Counted from the first letter of the stretch, positions 51,260 through 61,098 are shown. The stretch: 64,000 nucleotides of DNA from CBDFHF01 sp965247565 (GCA_965247565.1 CBDFHF010000003.1:1922001-1986000), one strand, 5' to 3'. The notes: a model not told the origin generated them from the sequence alone. Made by a program: numbers and translations.

Positions 51260-53680
51260 TTAATGGTGATTTAAAGCCAATCTGCGCTCAGTTTCCAAAA
51301 CCAATTGCGTGGTTTTTAATACGGTGTCCGGATTTAAGCTCATGGAGTTTATACCAATTTCAACCAAAAACTCGGCCATTTCCGGATAATCCGAAGGCGC
51401 TTGTCCGCACAGTCCGCAATGCTTGTTGTTACGGCGAGAACCATCAACTGCCAATCTGATCATTTCCTTTACTCCTGGATCGCGTTCGTCAAAATCTTCT
51501 GCCACGATAGCAGAATCTCGATCAACGCCTAATGTTAGCTGGGTTAAATCATTAGAACCAATTGAAAATCCATCAAAGTGTTCAGAAAACGCATCGATTT
51601 GAATAACGTTATTCGGAATTTCGCACATGACATAGATTTCCAGGCTGTCTTTACCGCGTTGTAAACCCAGTTGCGCCATGTAATCCAATACTCGTCTAGC
51701 TTCATCCACACGACGGCAAAACGGAATCATCAAAATCACATTGGTCAGACCCATCTGTTCACGTACTCGTTTCATGGCAGCACATTCCAACGCGAAGCCT
51801 TCCGCGTAAGCCGGATGAGTATAACGGGATGCGCCACGAAAACCGATCATGGGATTGGCTTCCTCAAACTCAAACCATTGGCCGCCCAGTAATGTGGCGT
51901 ATTCATTGGTTTTAAAATCAGACATACGCACAACTACCGGTTTTGGATAAAACGCCGCCGCGATAGTGCCAACTCCTTCTGATAATTTCTCGATAAAAAA
52001 ATCTGCACCGGACGAATAGTTTTTGGTGAGTTCCTGCAACTGCGCCAGCTCTTGTGGATCGTTTACTCGATCAGGATGAATCAAAGCCATGGGATGTGCT
52101 TTGATATATTCGGTAATGATAAATTCCATACGTGCCAAGCCCACGCCATCATTGGGCAAAAAGCTGGTTTTAAAAGCCAGTTCCGGATTGCCTAAATTAA
52201 GCATTATTTTAGTTTTTGGTCGCTGCAAACCGGCTAAGTCCGTAGTGTTTATATCGAATGCCAAAGTGCCCGGATACACCTTGCCAACATCGCCTTCCGC
52301 ACAGGATACGGTTACCGGTGTATTGTGCTTGATAACTGTCGTGGCATTGTCACAACCAATCACCGCTGGAACGCCCAATTCGCGGGAAATTATTGCCGCG
52401 TGACAAGTGCGTCCACCTCGATTGGTAACGATGGCTGAGGCAATTTTCATTACTGGCTCCCAATCTGGCGTGGTAATGTCAGCTACTAGCACATCACCGG
52501 GCTTGAACTCAGATAACTGGGTCAAATTTTCAATAATCCGAGCATTACCCGCAGCAATTTTGCTGCCAACAGAATGTCCGGTGACAATCGCTTCGGCTTT
52601 TTCTGTTAACTGATATTGTTCCAGCACCATGCCGCGCAATTGCGAAACTACTGTTTCCGGACGTGCTTGCACTATATATAAGGTGCCATCAATGCCGTCT
52701 TTGGCCCATTCCATGTCCATGGGCTTGGCTTGCCCCGCTTTGTTGCTGTAATGCTGTTCTATTTTAATAGCATAGTCGGCCAGGGTTAACGCATCCTGAT
52801 CGCTGATACAGAATCGATTGCGTTCTTCGGTTGAAGTAACCATATTTCGAGTGGATTCGCGGGTACGGCCATCGCTATACACCATTTTGATTTTCTTGGC
52901 GCCCAGCGTCCGCCTCAAGACCGCTCGATGACCTTTTACAAACGTGGGTTTGTGCACATAAAACTCGTCCGGATCGACTGCGCCCTGGACCACATTTTCA
53001 CCTAAGCCGTAGGCCCCGGTAATAAACACCACATCGGTAAAGCCGGATTCGGTATCCAAAGAAAACATCACCCCACTGGCATCTAGATCAGAGCGCACCA
53101 TTTTCATAATGCCTATCGATAGCGCTAATTTAAAATGATCAAAGCCTTGGTCGATTCGGTAGTGTATGGCTCGGTCAGTAAACAAACTGGCAAAACAGCG
53201 CTTGCAGGAATCCAGTAAGATTTGATCGCCACGGATATTAAGATAAGTGTCTTGTTGTCCAGCAAAGCTTGCAGTTGGCAAGTCTTCTGCGGTTGCAGAG
53301 CTACGTACCGCTACGCTCAAATCGTCACCGTATTCGGTTTGCAGTTGACCGTATGCAGTTAAAATCTGTTGCTCAAGATCTTTTGGAATCGGTGCCGCAT
53401 AAATAATTTCCCGGGCTTTACGGGCGCGATTAGCCAAATCAGTGACATCATCAGGATTTAATTCGTCCAAGGCCTCATGTAATGCGTCCCAGGCATTTGC
53501 ATGATCAAGCAGATAACGATACCCTTCCGCTGTGATTGCAAATCCATTTGGAATTTGAATACCTTGCGGTGTTAACTCTCGATACATTTCTCCCAGAGAG
53601 GCATTTTTGCCGCCAACTAATGGAATGTCTTCAATGGTTAACTCATTAAACCAGCGAATATAATTTGTCTGTTTAGGCAT
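51260..53680 (-). CDS. ppsA: Phosphoenolpyruvate synthase
   Basis: Converts pyruvate and ATP to PEP, AMP and phosphate, a gluconeogenic step important in C1 assimilators. It is 806 residues, full length. The order is the ATP-grasp nucleotide domain (GGKNASLGEM, VRSSATAEDLPTASFAGQQDT), the phosphohistidine domain with His427 in GGRTCHAAIISRELGVPA, and the PEP-binding barrel with DFKTNEYATLLGG, IGSNDLTQLTLGVDRDS and the catalytic Cys in HCGLCGQAPSD. It is the first gene of the minus-strand run leading to the Ter-like cluster. DnaA-box-like sites lie upstream. Confidence 0.96.
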   Translation of the reverse strand: MPKQTNYIRWFNELTIEDIPLVGGKNASLGEMYRELTPQGIQIPNGFAITAEGYRYLLDHANAWDALHEALDELNPDDVTDLANRARKAREIIYAAPIPKDLEQQILTAYGQLQTEYGDDLSVAVRSSATAEDLPTASFAGQQDTYLNIRGDQILLDSCKRCFASLFTDRAIHYRIDQGFDHFKLALSIGIMKMVRSDLDASGVMFSLDTESGFTDVVFITGAYGLGENVVQGAVDPDEFYVHKPTFVKGHRAVLRRTLGAKKIKMVYSDGRTRESTRNMVTSTEERNRFCISDQDALTLADYAIKIEQHYSNKAGQAKPMDMEWAKDGIDGTLYIVQARPETVVSQLRGMVLEQYQLTEKAEAIVTGHSVGSKIAAGNARIIENLTQLSEFKPGDVLVADITTPDWEPVMKIASAIVTNRGGRTCHAAIISRELGVPAVIGCDNATTVIKHNTPVTVSCAEGDVGKVYPGTLAFDINTTDLAGLQRPKTKIMLNLGNPELAFKTSFLPNDGVGLARMEFIITEYIKAHPMALIHPDRVNDPQELAQLQELTKNYSSGADFFIEKLSEGVGTIAAAFYPKPVVVRMSDFKTNEYATLLGGQWFEFEEANPMIGFRGASRYTHPAYAEGFALECAAMKRVREQMGLTNVILMIPFCRRVDEARRVLDYMAQLGLQRGKDSLEIYVMCEIPNNVIQIDAFSEHFDGFSIGSNDLTQLTLGVDRDSAIVAEDFDERDPGVKEMIRLAVDGSRRNNKHCGLCGQAPSDYPEMAEFLVEIGINSMSLNPDTVLKTTQLVLETERRLALNHH

Positions 53681-53763
53681 GGTCTACTCCTGAAAAACTT
53701 GATATTCCAATGAATCTTAATCTGGATAGTCTAACAGTCATTGCCAATTAACCGACACAGAGT

Positions 53764-53977
53764 TTTTCCACAATTTCTGTGGATAACTCTGTGAATAACG
53801 CCTAGATAACTGACGCAAAAGCTGATTATTACTGATGCAACATTAAATTGTAGTGTTTTTATACAAAATAAATTACGTTATATAAATCAATTACTTGATA
53901 TTTTTATTTGCAGAGAAACAGAGTATGTCACTCAGTTTTGTATCCAAATCCTTAACTGATGATTAATCTGTGTATAA
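53764..53977. promoter_or_regulatory. Cluster of DnaA-box-like sites upstream of ppsA
   Basis: Three strict DnaA boxes (TGTGNATAA) occur at 53778-53786, 53790-53798 and 53969-53977, all in the same orientation. A relaxed one (TTTTCCACA) lies at 53764-53772. The stretch between 53815 and 53935 is very AT-rich. The surrounding 350 bases (53681-54031) hold no gene. These sites may bind DnaA for regulation or titration. Confidence 0.5.
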
Positions 53978-54031
53978 ACAAAAACTAATAAACAAATTAG
54001 CACTTATAGAAATCAATAAAGGATCATTGTC

Positions 54032-54532
54032 ATGCCAGTTTTTATTATGCTCAGTATCGCCCTAAGTACCCTAGTGCAAACGGGTCTATCACTGCCTATA
54101 GCACTGAACTCATCGCTCATAATCACTATCGGCGTCGCTTTGGCCGTCAGTTGTATTATTCTCAATTATTTTAAAAAGTTGCCGCAATCTATTTGTTACG
54201 ATCTTTTTGCCAGTGGCACGTTAGTAGCTTGGTTCGTGTATTGGAAACCTCTGTTTAAGGAAGATTCACCGATATTTTTTTTCTTTCCGCTTTATTTCGC
54301 GCTTTTTGCCAGCTTTGTTACGCTATTTCTCAGTGGACAGCGTCAGCAATTCGACGACCAATCATTGCAGCAAATGCAAAAAATTGCTGATAAAAGCCGA
54401 TTAAAACCATGGTTCGTCATGATATGCGTGCTGGCTAGTCTAGAGTTACAAGAACATTACTTGTTATATCCAGTTTTGATGACACTGTTGATTTTAAGGT
54501 TTGCATTATTTAGCTGCCTGGAGCGTAAATAA
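54032..54532 (+). CDS. Membrane protein of unknown function
   Basis: A 166-residue protein with about five hydrophobic segments (IMLSIALSTLVQTGL, LIITIGVALAVSCIIL, FASGTLVAWFVYW, FFFFPLYFALFASFVTLFL, MTLLILRFALFSCL). A polar loop of about 25 residues (QQFDDQSLQQMQKIADKSRLK) lies before the last segments. I do not recognise a family. AGGA precedes the ATG by 9 bases. It is transcribed away from ppsA, sharing the DnaA-box region, and converges on the CheY-like gene. Confidence 0.7.
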   Translation: MPVFIMLSIALSTLVQTGLSLPIALNSSLIITIGVALAVSCIILNYFKKLPQSICYDLFASGTLVAWFVYWKPLFKEDSPIFFFFPLYFALFASFVTLFLSGQRQQFDDQSLQQMQKIADKSRLKPWFVMICVLASLELQEHYLLYPVLMTLLILRFALFSCLERK

Positions 54533-54602
54533 TTAGCGGGGAAGGGCGAGGATGTTCAGGTTTAGCTGTCAGCCTATGAGCTGAACCATACAGTGAGGGC
54601 AA

Positions 54603-54965
54603 TCAGACTAAGGCATCTTTGATGGAATCAATTAACTGTTCGGGCTCAAAAGGTTTAACAATCCACTCGGTTGCCCCGGCTGCCTTAGCTTCCAGCTGCT
54701 TTTCCAGTCGCGAATCAGTGGAAATCACTAGCATCGGAATGTGTTTGTATCCGGGAAGAGCTCGTAAATCTTTAATTAATTCAATGCCATCTTTGTTTGG
54801 CATGTTAATGTCGGTCACGATGCAATCAAATAAACTCACTTGGGCTTTTTTTAAAGCATCTGCACCATCTTCCGCTTCCTCAACATCATAGCCCGCGTTT
54901 TTCAGTATGAATGAGATCATTTTTCTCATGGGTTCTGAATCATCCACTGCAAGAATGGTTGCCAT
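54603..54965 (-). CDS. CheY-like single-domain response regulator
   Basis: A 120-residue receiver domain without an output domain. The acidic pair is D8-D9 (AVDDSE), the phosphorylation site is D52 (IVTDINMP), with T83 (ISTDS) and K104 (WIVKPFEP) in place. It resembles chemotaxis/motility-type CheY proteins. No kinase gene is next to it. A GGAG ribosome binding site lies 6 bases before the ATG. Confidence 0.92.
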   Translation of the reverse strand: MATILAVDDSEPMRKMISFILKNAGYDVEEAEDGADALKKAQVSLFDCIVTDINMPNKDGIELIKDLRALPGYKHIPMLVISTDSRLEKQLEAKAAGATEWIVKPFEPEQLIDSIKDALV

Positions 54966-55143
54966 TTGTGTCTCCGGGGTTATGTGTTTTTATTGCAAAG
55001 CGCTTGTTTTTGCTGACCTCAGCAGCCATTAGAAAAGTGTAGTTGAGTTATTTTTTTGTGCTGGGTTTTCCTAGCTTTATGCGCCAGTCAGTCCGACATA
55101 AGCCAAGTTATCGTATAATGCCTTCATTTTATCGACGATTTTG

Positions 55144-58100
55144 ATGTCCACTCTTGAGCTAATCAAACAACTTAACCAGCAATTACCCCTGTGTTTAAAT
55201 CAGGATAAGCATGCCTGTAAAAGGCAACTGGACCGTTTTCGTAGTGATGCCCAAAAGGGGAAAGAACCTGTTGATCAACTTGATGCCTTGGCAAAACGGA
55301 TAGACAGATCGATTGCGCAAAGAAATAACAGACTGGCGAGCATCCCGGCGTTGAATTTTCCGGATTTACCGGTCACCGGCAAAAAAGACGACATCGCCGA
55401 ACTCATCAAAAATAACCAAGTCGTGATTGTCTGCGGCGAGACCGGCTCCGGTAAGACCACGCAATTACCCAAGATTTGCTTGTCAATCGGCCTGGGCGCT
55501 GCCGGTTTTATCGGCCATACCCAACCTCGGCGAATCGCCGCTCGCACCGTCGCAGACCGCATTGCCGAAGAACTTGGCCAACCCATCGGCAAAGCAGTGG
55601 GTTACAAAATTCGCTTTAACGACAAAACCCACAGCGAGTCCCTGGTTAAGTTAATGACCGACGGCATCTTGCTGGCCGAGTCGCAAAACGACCCGTACTT
55701 AAACCAATACGACACCATCATCATCGATGAGGCCCATGAGCGCAGCTTAAACATCGATTTTTTGCTGGGTTATTTGAAATGGTTGCTGCCGAAACGCCCG
55801 GATTTAAAAGTCATCATCACCTCAGCCACCATCGACCCGCAGCGCTTTGCCAACCATTTTAATAATGCGCCGATTATTGAAGTGTCCGGGCGTACCTTTC
55901 CGGTAGACATCCGCTACCGGCCCATCGAATCCAAACAGGAAGACGATGAAGACGCCAAAAATGATGAAACCAGCGACGATTTACAGCATGCCATTTTAGA
56001 TGCGGTTGATGAGCTATACCGGGATTTGCGCGGCGACATTCTGATCTTTTTGAGCGGCGAACGGGAAATCAGGGAAACTACCGATTCCTTAAAAAAACAC
56101 CATCCCAGCAAATACGAAATCCTACCGTTATATTCCAAACTCAGCGTCAGCGAGCAGGAACGGGTGTTCAATCCCAAAGGCGGTAAAATCCGCATCGTGT
56201 TGGCGACCAACGTCGCCGAAACCTCGTTGACCGTCCCAGGCATTCGTTGTGTCATCGACACCGGCCATGCCCGTATCAGCCGCTACAGCCATCGCAGCAA
56301 GATTCAGCGCCTACCGATTGAACGTATTTCGCAGTCCAGCGCCAACCAACGTGCCGGGCGCTGCGGACGGGTCGCCGAGGGCATCTGCATACGTTTGTAT
56401 TCGCGTCTGGATTACGAAGCCCGCCCGGAGTTTACCGAACCGGAAATCATGCGCACCAACTTATCGGCGGTCATTTTGCAGATGATCTCGCTGAATCTGG
56501 GCGATATTGAAGACTTCCCATTTCTGGAGCCGCCGGAAGACAAAATGATCCGCGACGGCAAAACCGTGTTGCAGGAAGTCAATGCCCTGGATAAATCCGG
56601 CAAGCTTACCGAAGTCGGTAAGCAACTGGCCAAATTCCCCACCGATCCTAAACTGGCGCGCATGTTGATCGCCGCCGATAAGAACAAATGTCTGCACGAA
56701 GTGGCGATTATCGTCGCAGCCTTAAGCATTCAAGATCCGCGCGAAAAACCCGCCGACAAAATGCCGCAGGCCGAAGCCAAGCATGCGGCATTCCGCAAGG
56801 AAGATTCGGATTTCTTAACCATCTTGAATATCTGGACTACCTTCGAAGAACAGAAAAAACACTTGTCCAACAGCAAGCTGCGCAAATATTGCACGGATAA
56901 CTTTTTATCGTATTTACGCATGCGCGAGTGGTTTGATATTCACGCGCAAATCATGCAAGTGGTCAAAGGCGATTTAAAACTGCAACCTAACACGGAAGAA
57001 GCCGGTTACGAAGCCATCCATAAAGCCTTGTTGCCGGGCTTGTTATCCAATATTGGCTTTAGGCATGAGCAATACGAATACCTGGGTGCACGCGGCCTGA
57101 AGTTTTTTATCTTTCCCGGTTCTGGCCAGCACAAAGCCAAACCCAAATGGATTATGGCCGCCGAGCAAGTGGAAACTAGCAAAGTTTACGCCCGTAACGT
57201 GGCCAAGATTGAGCCCGAATGGATAGAAGAATGCGCCCAGCATTTAATCAAAAGCAATTACTACGATCCGCATTGGGAGAAAAAAGTCGGGCGCAGCGCT
57301 ATTTACGAACGCACTTTGTTATACGGGCTGACTTTACAAAATGGCCGCAAGATTCCCTATGAACGGGTTGATCCTAAAGGCGCGCGCGAGCTGTTCATCC
57401 AATCGGCCTTAGTCAACCACGAATACCACAGCAATGCGCCGTTTTATGTCGCCAACCAGAAATTGCTCGAAGAAGTCGGCATGATTCAGCATAAAGGCCG
57501 ACGTGTGGATTTAGTGGAAGACGAAATTTGGCTTTATCAATTTTACGACAGCAAACTGCCTGCGGAAGTGGTCAACGGCATTACCCTGGACACCTGGCGC
57601 AAAACCGCCGAACGCCAAAATCCCAAGCTGCTGTTTCTGAACAAAGAAGACTTAACCCGCGAAAAAGACGGTTATGTGAATGAATGGGATTATCCGGACA
57701 GCAAAAAAGTCGGCAATCTGACTTTTACCCTGCAATACCGTTTTGAACCCGGCCATGATGAAGACGGCGTCACCGCTTTGATTCCGGTGCATCAACTCAA
57801 TCAAATCACCAACATTCCATTCGATTGGCTGGTGCCGGGCCTATTAGAAGAAAAATGCGTAGCCTTGATTAAATCGCTGCCCAAACAAATCAGAAAACAT
57901 TTTGTGCCAGTGCCGGAAACCGTCAAACAATGTTTGGAAATCGAACCCGACTTTAAAGGTTCCTTATACGAATGGTTAGGCAACCGCTTGCGCAAGCTTA
58001 CCGGCGAAGCCATCCCGTTAAACGCCTGGAATCCGGAAGCCTTAACCGGCCATTTACAAATGAATTACCGGGTGATTGATGACACCGGCAAGCTTTTAGA

Positions 58101-59052
58101 TTACGGCCGCGACTTAAAAAAACTGCAAGCCAATCACACGGCCGAAGCCGTGGACAGCTTTGAGCAAATCGCCGCCGACGAACTGCATTACACCGGCTGC
58201 ATCCAATGGGCGTTTGACGACCTGCCTGATACCTATCAATTTATCCAAAACGGCCAAACCTTCATCGGCTTTCCGGCCATTATCGATGAAGGCGATGCCG
58301 TTGGCGTACGCATTTTCGACACCCAAGCCAAAGCCGCCCGCCATCATCAACTGGGTTTGCTGCGTTTATTCCAATTGTATTTACGGAAAGAATGTACCTA
58401 TTTAGTCAAAAACATCCCAAATTCTGCCGGGATAGAACTCAGCTACAACCGTTTACCCAAACATCCCTTGATTGATAGCGGCATCGAAGCCAACTACAAA
58501 AACGAGTTATTGCATTTGACCTTGTTGACGGTATTTGTGGAAGACAAAACCATCCGCACCCAGCAAGCTTTTGAACAAAGCCTGCGCGAAAACAAGGCCG
58601 GTTTACTGAACATCGCCAATGAAGCCGCCAAACTGACGTTGGACATCATGACCCAGTACGCCAAAATCAAAACCCTGCTCAAACCATTGAACGTCAATGA
58701 TCCGTTAAGCAAAGACATCAATGAACAGTTGAGTTATCTGATTTATGCCGGCTTCATCCGCAACACACCGTATGAGCAACTCAAAGCCATACCGCGTTAT
58801 ATGAAAGCCATCCTGTATCGCTTGGATCGGTTGAATAGCGAGCCGCAAAAGATTCAGGAAATCAGCCGTTATGCCAACCGGTTTTGGCAAGCCATTGAAA
58901 AGCAGTTGAAGAAGGAAAGCGTAGTGCCGGAGCTAGATAATTTCCGCTGGGCCTTGGAAGAATTTCGGGTGTCGTTGTTTGCTCAGCAGTTGAAAACGGC
59001 TTATCCGGTGTCGGTTAAGCGGATGGATAAGCTGTGGGATGAACGGGGGTAA
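55144..59052 (+). CDS. hrpA: ATP-dependent RNA helicase HrpA
   Basis: Large DEAH-box RNA helicase, 1302 residues, linked to ribosome rescue and mRNA processing. Walker A is GETGSGKT (98-105), DEAH is at 195-198 (IIIDEAHERS), with TSATID and QRAGRCGR as motifs III and VI. The winged-helix, HA2 and OB-fold domains follow, and the long HrpA-specific C-terminal region (DUF3418) is complete. The ATG at 55144 is preferred to the TTG codon just before it. From about 55370 the gene is visibly more GC-rich than its neighbours. Confidence 0.95.
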   Translation: MSTLELIKQLNQQLPLCLNQDKHACKRQLDRFRSDAQKGKEPVDQLDALAKRIDRSIAQRNNRLASIPALNFPDLPVTGKKDDIAELIKNNQVVIVCGETGSGKTTQLPKICLSIGLGAAGFIGHTQPRRIAARTVADRIAEELGQPIGKAVGYKIRFNDKTHSESLVKLMTDGILLAESQNDPYLNQYDTIIIDEAHERSLNIDFLLGYLKWLLPKRPDLKVIITSATIDPQRFANHFNNAPIIEVSGRTFPVDIRYRPIESKQEDDEDAKNDETSDDLQHAILDAVDELYRDLRGDILIFLSGEREIRETTDSLKKHHPSKYEILPLYSKLSVSEQERVFNPKGGKIRIVLATNVAETSLTVPGIRCVIDTGHARISRYSHRSKIQRLPIERISQSSANQRAGRCGRVAEGICIRLYSRLDYEARPEFTEPEIMRTNLSAVILQMISLNLGDIEDFPFLEPPEDKMIRDGKTVLQEVNALDKSGKLTEVGKQLAKFPTDPKLARMLIAADKNKCLHEVAIIVAALSIQDPREKPADKMPQAEAKHAAFRKEDSDFLTILNIWTTFEEQKKHLSNSKLRKYCTDNFLSYLRMREWFDIHAQIMQVVKGDLKLQPNTEEAGYEAIHKALLPGLLSNIGFRHEQYEYLGARGLKFFIFPGSGQHKAKPKWIMAAEQVETSKVYARNVAKIEPEWIEECAQHLIKSNYYDPHWEKKVGRSAIYERTLLYGLTLQNGRKIPYERVDPKGARELFIQSALVNHEYHSNAPFYVANQKLLEEVGMIQHKGRRVDLVEDEIWLYQFYDSKLPAEVVNGITLDTWRKTAERQNPKLLFLNKEDLTREKDGYVNEWDYPDSKKVGNLTFTLQYRFEPGHDEDGVTALIPVHQLNQITNIPFDWLVPGLLEEKCVALIKSLPKQIRKHFVPVPETVKQCLEIEPDFKGSLYEWLGNRLRKLTGEAIPLNAWNPEALTGHLQMNYRVIDDTGKLLDYGRDLKKLQANHTAEAVDSFEQIAADELHYTGCIQWAFDDLPDTYQFIQNGQTFIGFPAIIDEGDAVGVRIFDTQAKAARHHQLGLLRLFQLYLRKECTYLVKNIPNSAGIELSYNRLPKHPLIDSGIEANYKNELLHLTLLTVFVEDKTIRTQQAFEQSLRENKAGLLNIANEAAKLTLDIMTQYAKIKTLLKPLNVNDPLSKDINEQLSYLIYAGFIRNTPYEQLKAIPRYMKAILYRLDRLNSEPQKIQEISRYANRFWQAIEKQLKKESVVPELDNFRWALEEFRVSLFAQQLKTAYPVSVKRMDKLWDERG

Positions 59053-59378
59053 ATTCCGATTTTTATACACGGGTAGGCTGGAATAAGACCACGCAACGCT
59101 GCGCTGGCGTGGGCGGTATTTTGGCCTGCGTGACATCTTCTACATAAAGCTACGCACTCAGAGTGGACTTTTGATTATGTGACGCCCAGCCCACTTTTTC
59201 TGCCGCCTAAACAGAGTCAATCAACTACACTTTTCAAGTGTTTCAACTGTACGACTTTTTAAGAGCTGTTACTAAATTTGATTTAGTACTCGCCGAATAT
59301 GCGCCCATTTGATTGTTTACTTGAAACCAGCCGGGCAGCTTTAGCCCATTTTCACAATACAAACGTAAGAGTTTAAAA
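59053..59378. other. Intergenic region with a REP-like hairpin
   Basis: About 325 bases with no gene. GGTAGGCTGGAATAAG at about 59072-59087 leads into a hairpin (CCACGC at 59089-59094 with GCGTGG at 59107-59112). This layout resembles extragenic repetitive palindromes common in proteobacteria. No second copy of this exact type is seen in the window. Confidence 0.45.
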
Positions 59379-59687
59379 ATGACTATATCGCAGCACGAAC
59401 TGAAAGAAATGAATCAACTACTCGAAGGTGGAACGAATATCGCCGACATTTGGGCAAAATATTCTCAATATGATTACTGGGAAATTTATTGGAGTGTCAG
59501 CGACTTCAGCTTGCTCGGGAGAAAACGCATGATTACAAACCGTATCAATACTGTACGCCGCTCCTCATCACAAGACGAAAGAGACAGATTACTGAACGAA
59601 GTTAGCGATCTCGTTACGGAAATGTACAAATTGACCAAGAAGAACGGGAAAAAGTTAGTCGATATTGGCAAAATCGCAAACCATTAA
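59379..59687 (+). CDS. Hypothetical protein
   Basis: A 102-residue soluble, probably helical protein, beginning MTISQHELKEMNQLLEGG. An aromatic stretch (YSQYDYWEIYWSVSDFS) and a Lys-rich C-terminus are visible. I do not recognise a family. AAGAG lies 8 bases before the ATG. It lies in a small accessory region upstream of the LprI-like gene. Confidence 0.6.
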   Translation: MTISQHELKEMNQLLEGGTNIADIWAKYSQYDYWEIYWSVSDFSLLGRKRMITNRINTVRRSSSQDERDRLLNEVSDLVTEMYKLTKKNGKKLVDIGKIANH

Positions 59688-59786
59688 CACGTCAAAAACA
59701 GGAGCTAGATAGCTAGCCGAGGATAGGTAACACTTTTCAATCCACCCTTTTTTTAATGCCTTTTCCTCCAGTACTCAAGGAGTAAC

Positions 59787-60146
59787 ATGAAAACACGAAC
59801 TTTTCTTCTCGCGCTGTTATTTTCTTCTTCAGCAGTTCATGCCATTTCTTTCGACTGCAAAAAAGCTTCCACTTTGGTTGAGAAGTCAATCTGCACTGAT
59901 CCGTTTCTCGGAAAATTAGATGATGCACTGTCGGAAAATTACAAATACATGTTCGCCTCAGACATTGGTGATGGAGCCAGAAAAGATCTAAGAACAACGC
60001 AAAAAAAATGGCTTTCAGAACGCAACAACTGTATAAATAACAAATGTTTAGCTGATGCTTATCGTAAACGTGTAGATGAGATTTGCGAGTATCCTGTAAT
60101 ATCGGGTGTGCACCCTATTTGTACTAATTCTGAAGACATTAACTAG
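59787..60146 (+). CDS. LprI-like lysozyme inhibitor family (DUF1311) protein
   Basis: A 119-residue exported protein. The signal peptide covers residues 1-19 (ending VHAI). The mature part has the LprI/DUF1311 pattern: FDCKKASTLVEKSICTDPFLGKLD, then a helical segment, KKWLSERNNC and CLADAYRKRVDEIC. Paired cysteines probably form disulfides. Members of this family have been linked to lysozyme inhibition, but most are uncharacterised. AAGGAG lies 5 bases before the ATG. Confidence 0.82.
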   Translation: MKTRTFLLALLFSSSAVHAISFDCKKASTLVEKSICTDPFLGKLDDALSENYKYMFASDIGDGARKDLRTTQKKWLSERNNCINNKCLADAYRKRVDEICEYPVISGVHPICTNSEDIN

Positions 60147-60195
60147 CCGGGTAGATACTCTGTTCAAGGTCAAGCCTAATTTAATCTTTTTTTGG

Positions 60196-60335
60196 TTATT
60201 TAGCGGCTACCGGAATTGCATAAAAACGGGTGTTGTCGAAAGGCTTGTCATGTTTCAACATTCCATGGATAGCATGGAGTAGTTTACGCATCACGGCGCA
60301 AACACCCTGCAACGGTTTCTTGCCATTAGCCATCA
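60196..60335 (-). pseudogene. Remnant of an IS110-family transposase (C-terminal end)
   Basis: The minus strand reads NGKKPLQGVCAVMRKLLHA, then IHGMLKHDKPFDNTRFYA and a TAA at 60196-60198. This is the typical C-terminal end of IS110/IS1111-type transposases. The rest of the gene is missing; the fragment runs into REP sequences at about 60340. No start codon exists. Confidence 0.75.
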
Positions 60336-60509
60336 GCCCGGTAGCCCGGTAGGGTGGGCAACGCTTTTTTGCCCACCAAATAAATGCACGATGCTATAAA
60401 ACTTACTCATCCAATAAATCCGTGGCGCTAAATGGTGGGCACATTGTGCCCACCCTACTTTTTAAACGCTGGCTATACTCAAACCGTCTTTTGATTATTG
60501 CGGTTTTCT

Positions 60510-60722
60510 ATGTTCCGTTATCGCCGTGCCGATGTTCCCGGCGGCACTTATTTTTTTACGGTGGTTACCTATCGCCGCCGTGCCATCCTTTGCGATGAAC
60601 CGGTACGCACGGCATTACGCGACGCTATCAAAATTGTTCGGTCCCGCCATCCGTTCACCATCGATGCTTGGGTTTTGTTGCCCGATCATCTACATGCAAT
60701 TTGGACATTGCCGCCTGTATAG
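60510..60722 (+). pseudogene. Truncated REP-associated tyrosine transposase (copy 1)
   Basis: A 70-codon frame starting MFRYRRADVPGGTYFFTVVT and ending DHLHAIWTLPPV. It matches the N-terminal third of REP-associated tyrosine transposases (RAYT, TnpA-REP). The His-hydrophobic-His motif HLH of the metal site is present. The downstream helix with the catalytic Tyr is absent. It ends at TAG, immediately before the next REP. Confidence 0.85.
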
Positions 60723-60885
60723 CCACGTAGGGTGGGCAACGCTTTTCTGCCCACCAAATAAATGCACGATGTTACACAACTTACTCACCCAATAAATCCG
60801 TGGCGCAAAATGGTGGGCATATTGCCCACCCTACTTTTTATACGCTTGCTATACTCAAACCGTGTTTTGGTTATTGCGGTTTTCT

Positions 60886-61098
60886 ATGTCCCGTTATCGC
60901 CGTGCCGATGTTCCCGGCGGCACTTATTTTTTTACGGTGGTCACCTATCGCCGCCGGCCCATCCTTTGCGATGAACCGGTACGCACGGCATTACGCGACG
61001 CTATCAAAATTGTTCGATCCCGCCATCCGTTCATCATCGATGCTTGGGTTTTGTTGCCCGATCATCTACATGCAATTTGGACATTGCCGCCTGTATAG
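60886..61098 (+). pseudogene. Truncated REP-associated tyrosine transposase (copy 2)
   Basis: A second 70-codon frame (MSRYRRADVPGGTYFFTVVT) that differs from copy 1 at three residues (F/S at 2, A/P at 25, T/I at 50). It has the same HLH motif and the same premature end. It is followed at once by a different REP family (61107-61141). Confidence 0.85.

Noticed and set aside
53681..54031. DnaA boxes taken as the chromosomal origin
   Set aside because: No dnaA, dnaN, gidA, rpmH or parAB nearby; a regulatory or titration site is more economical.
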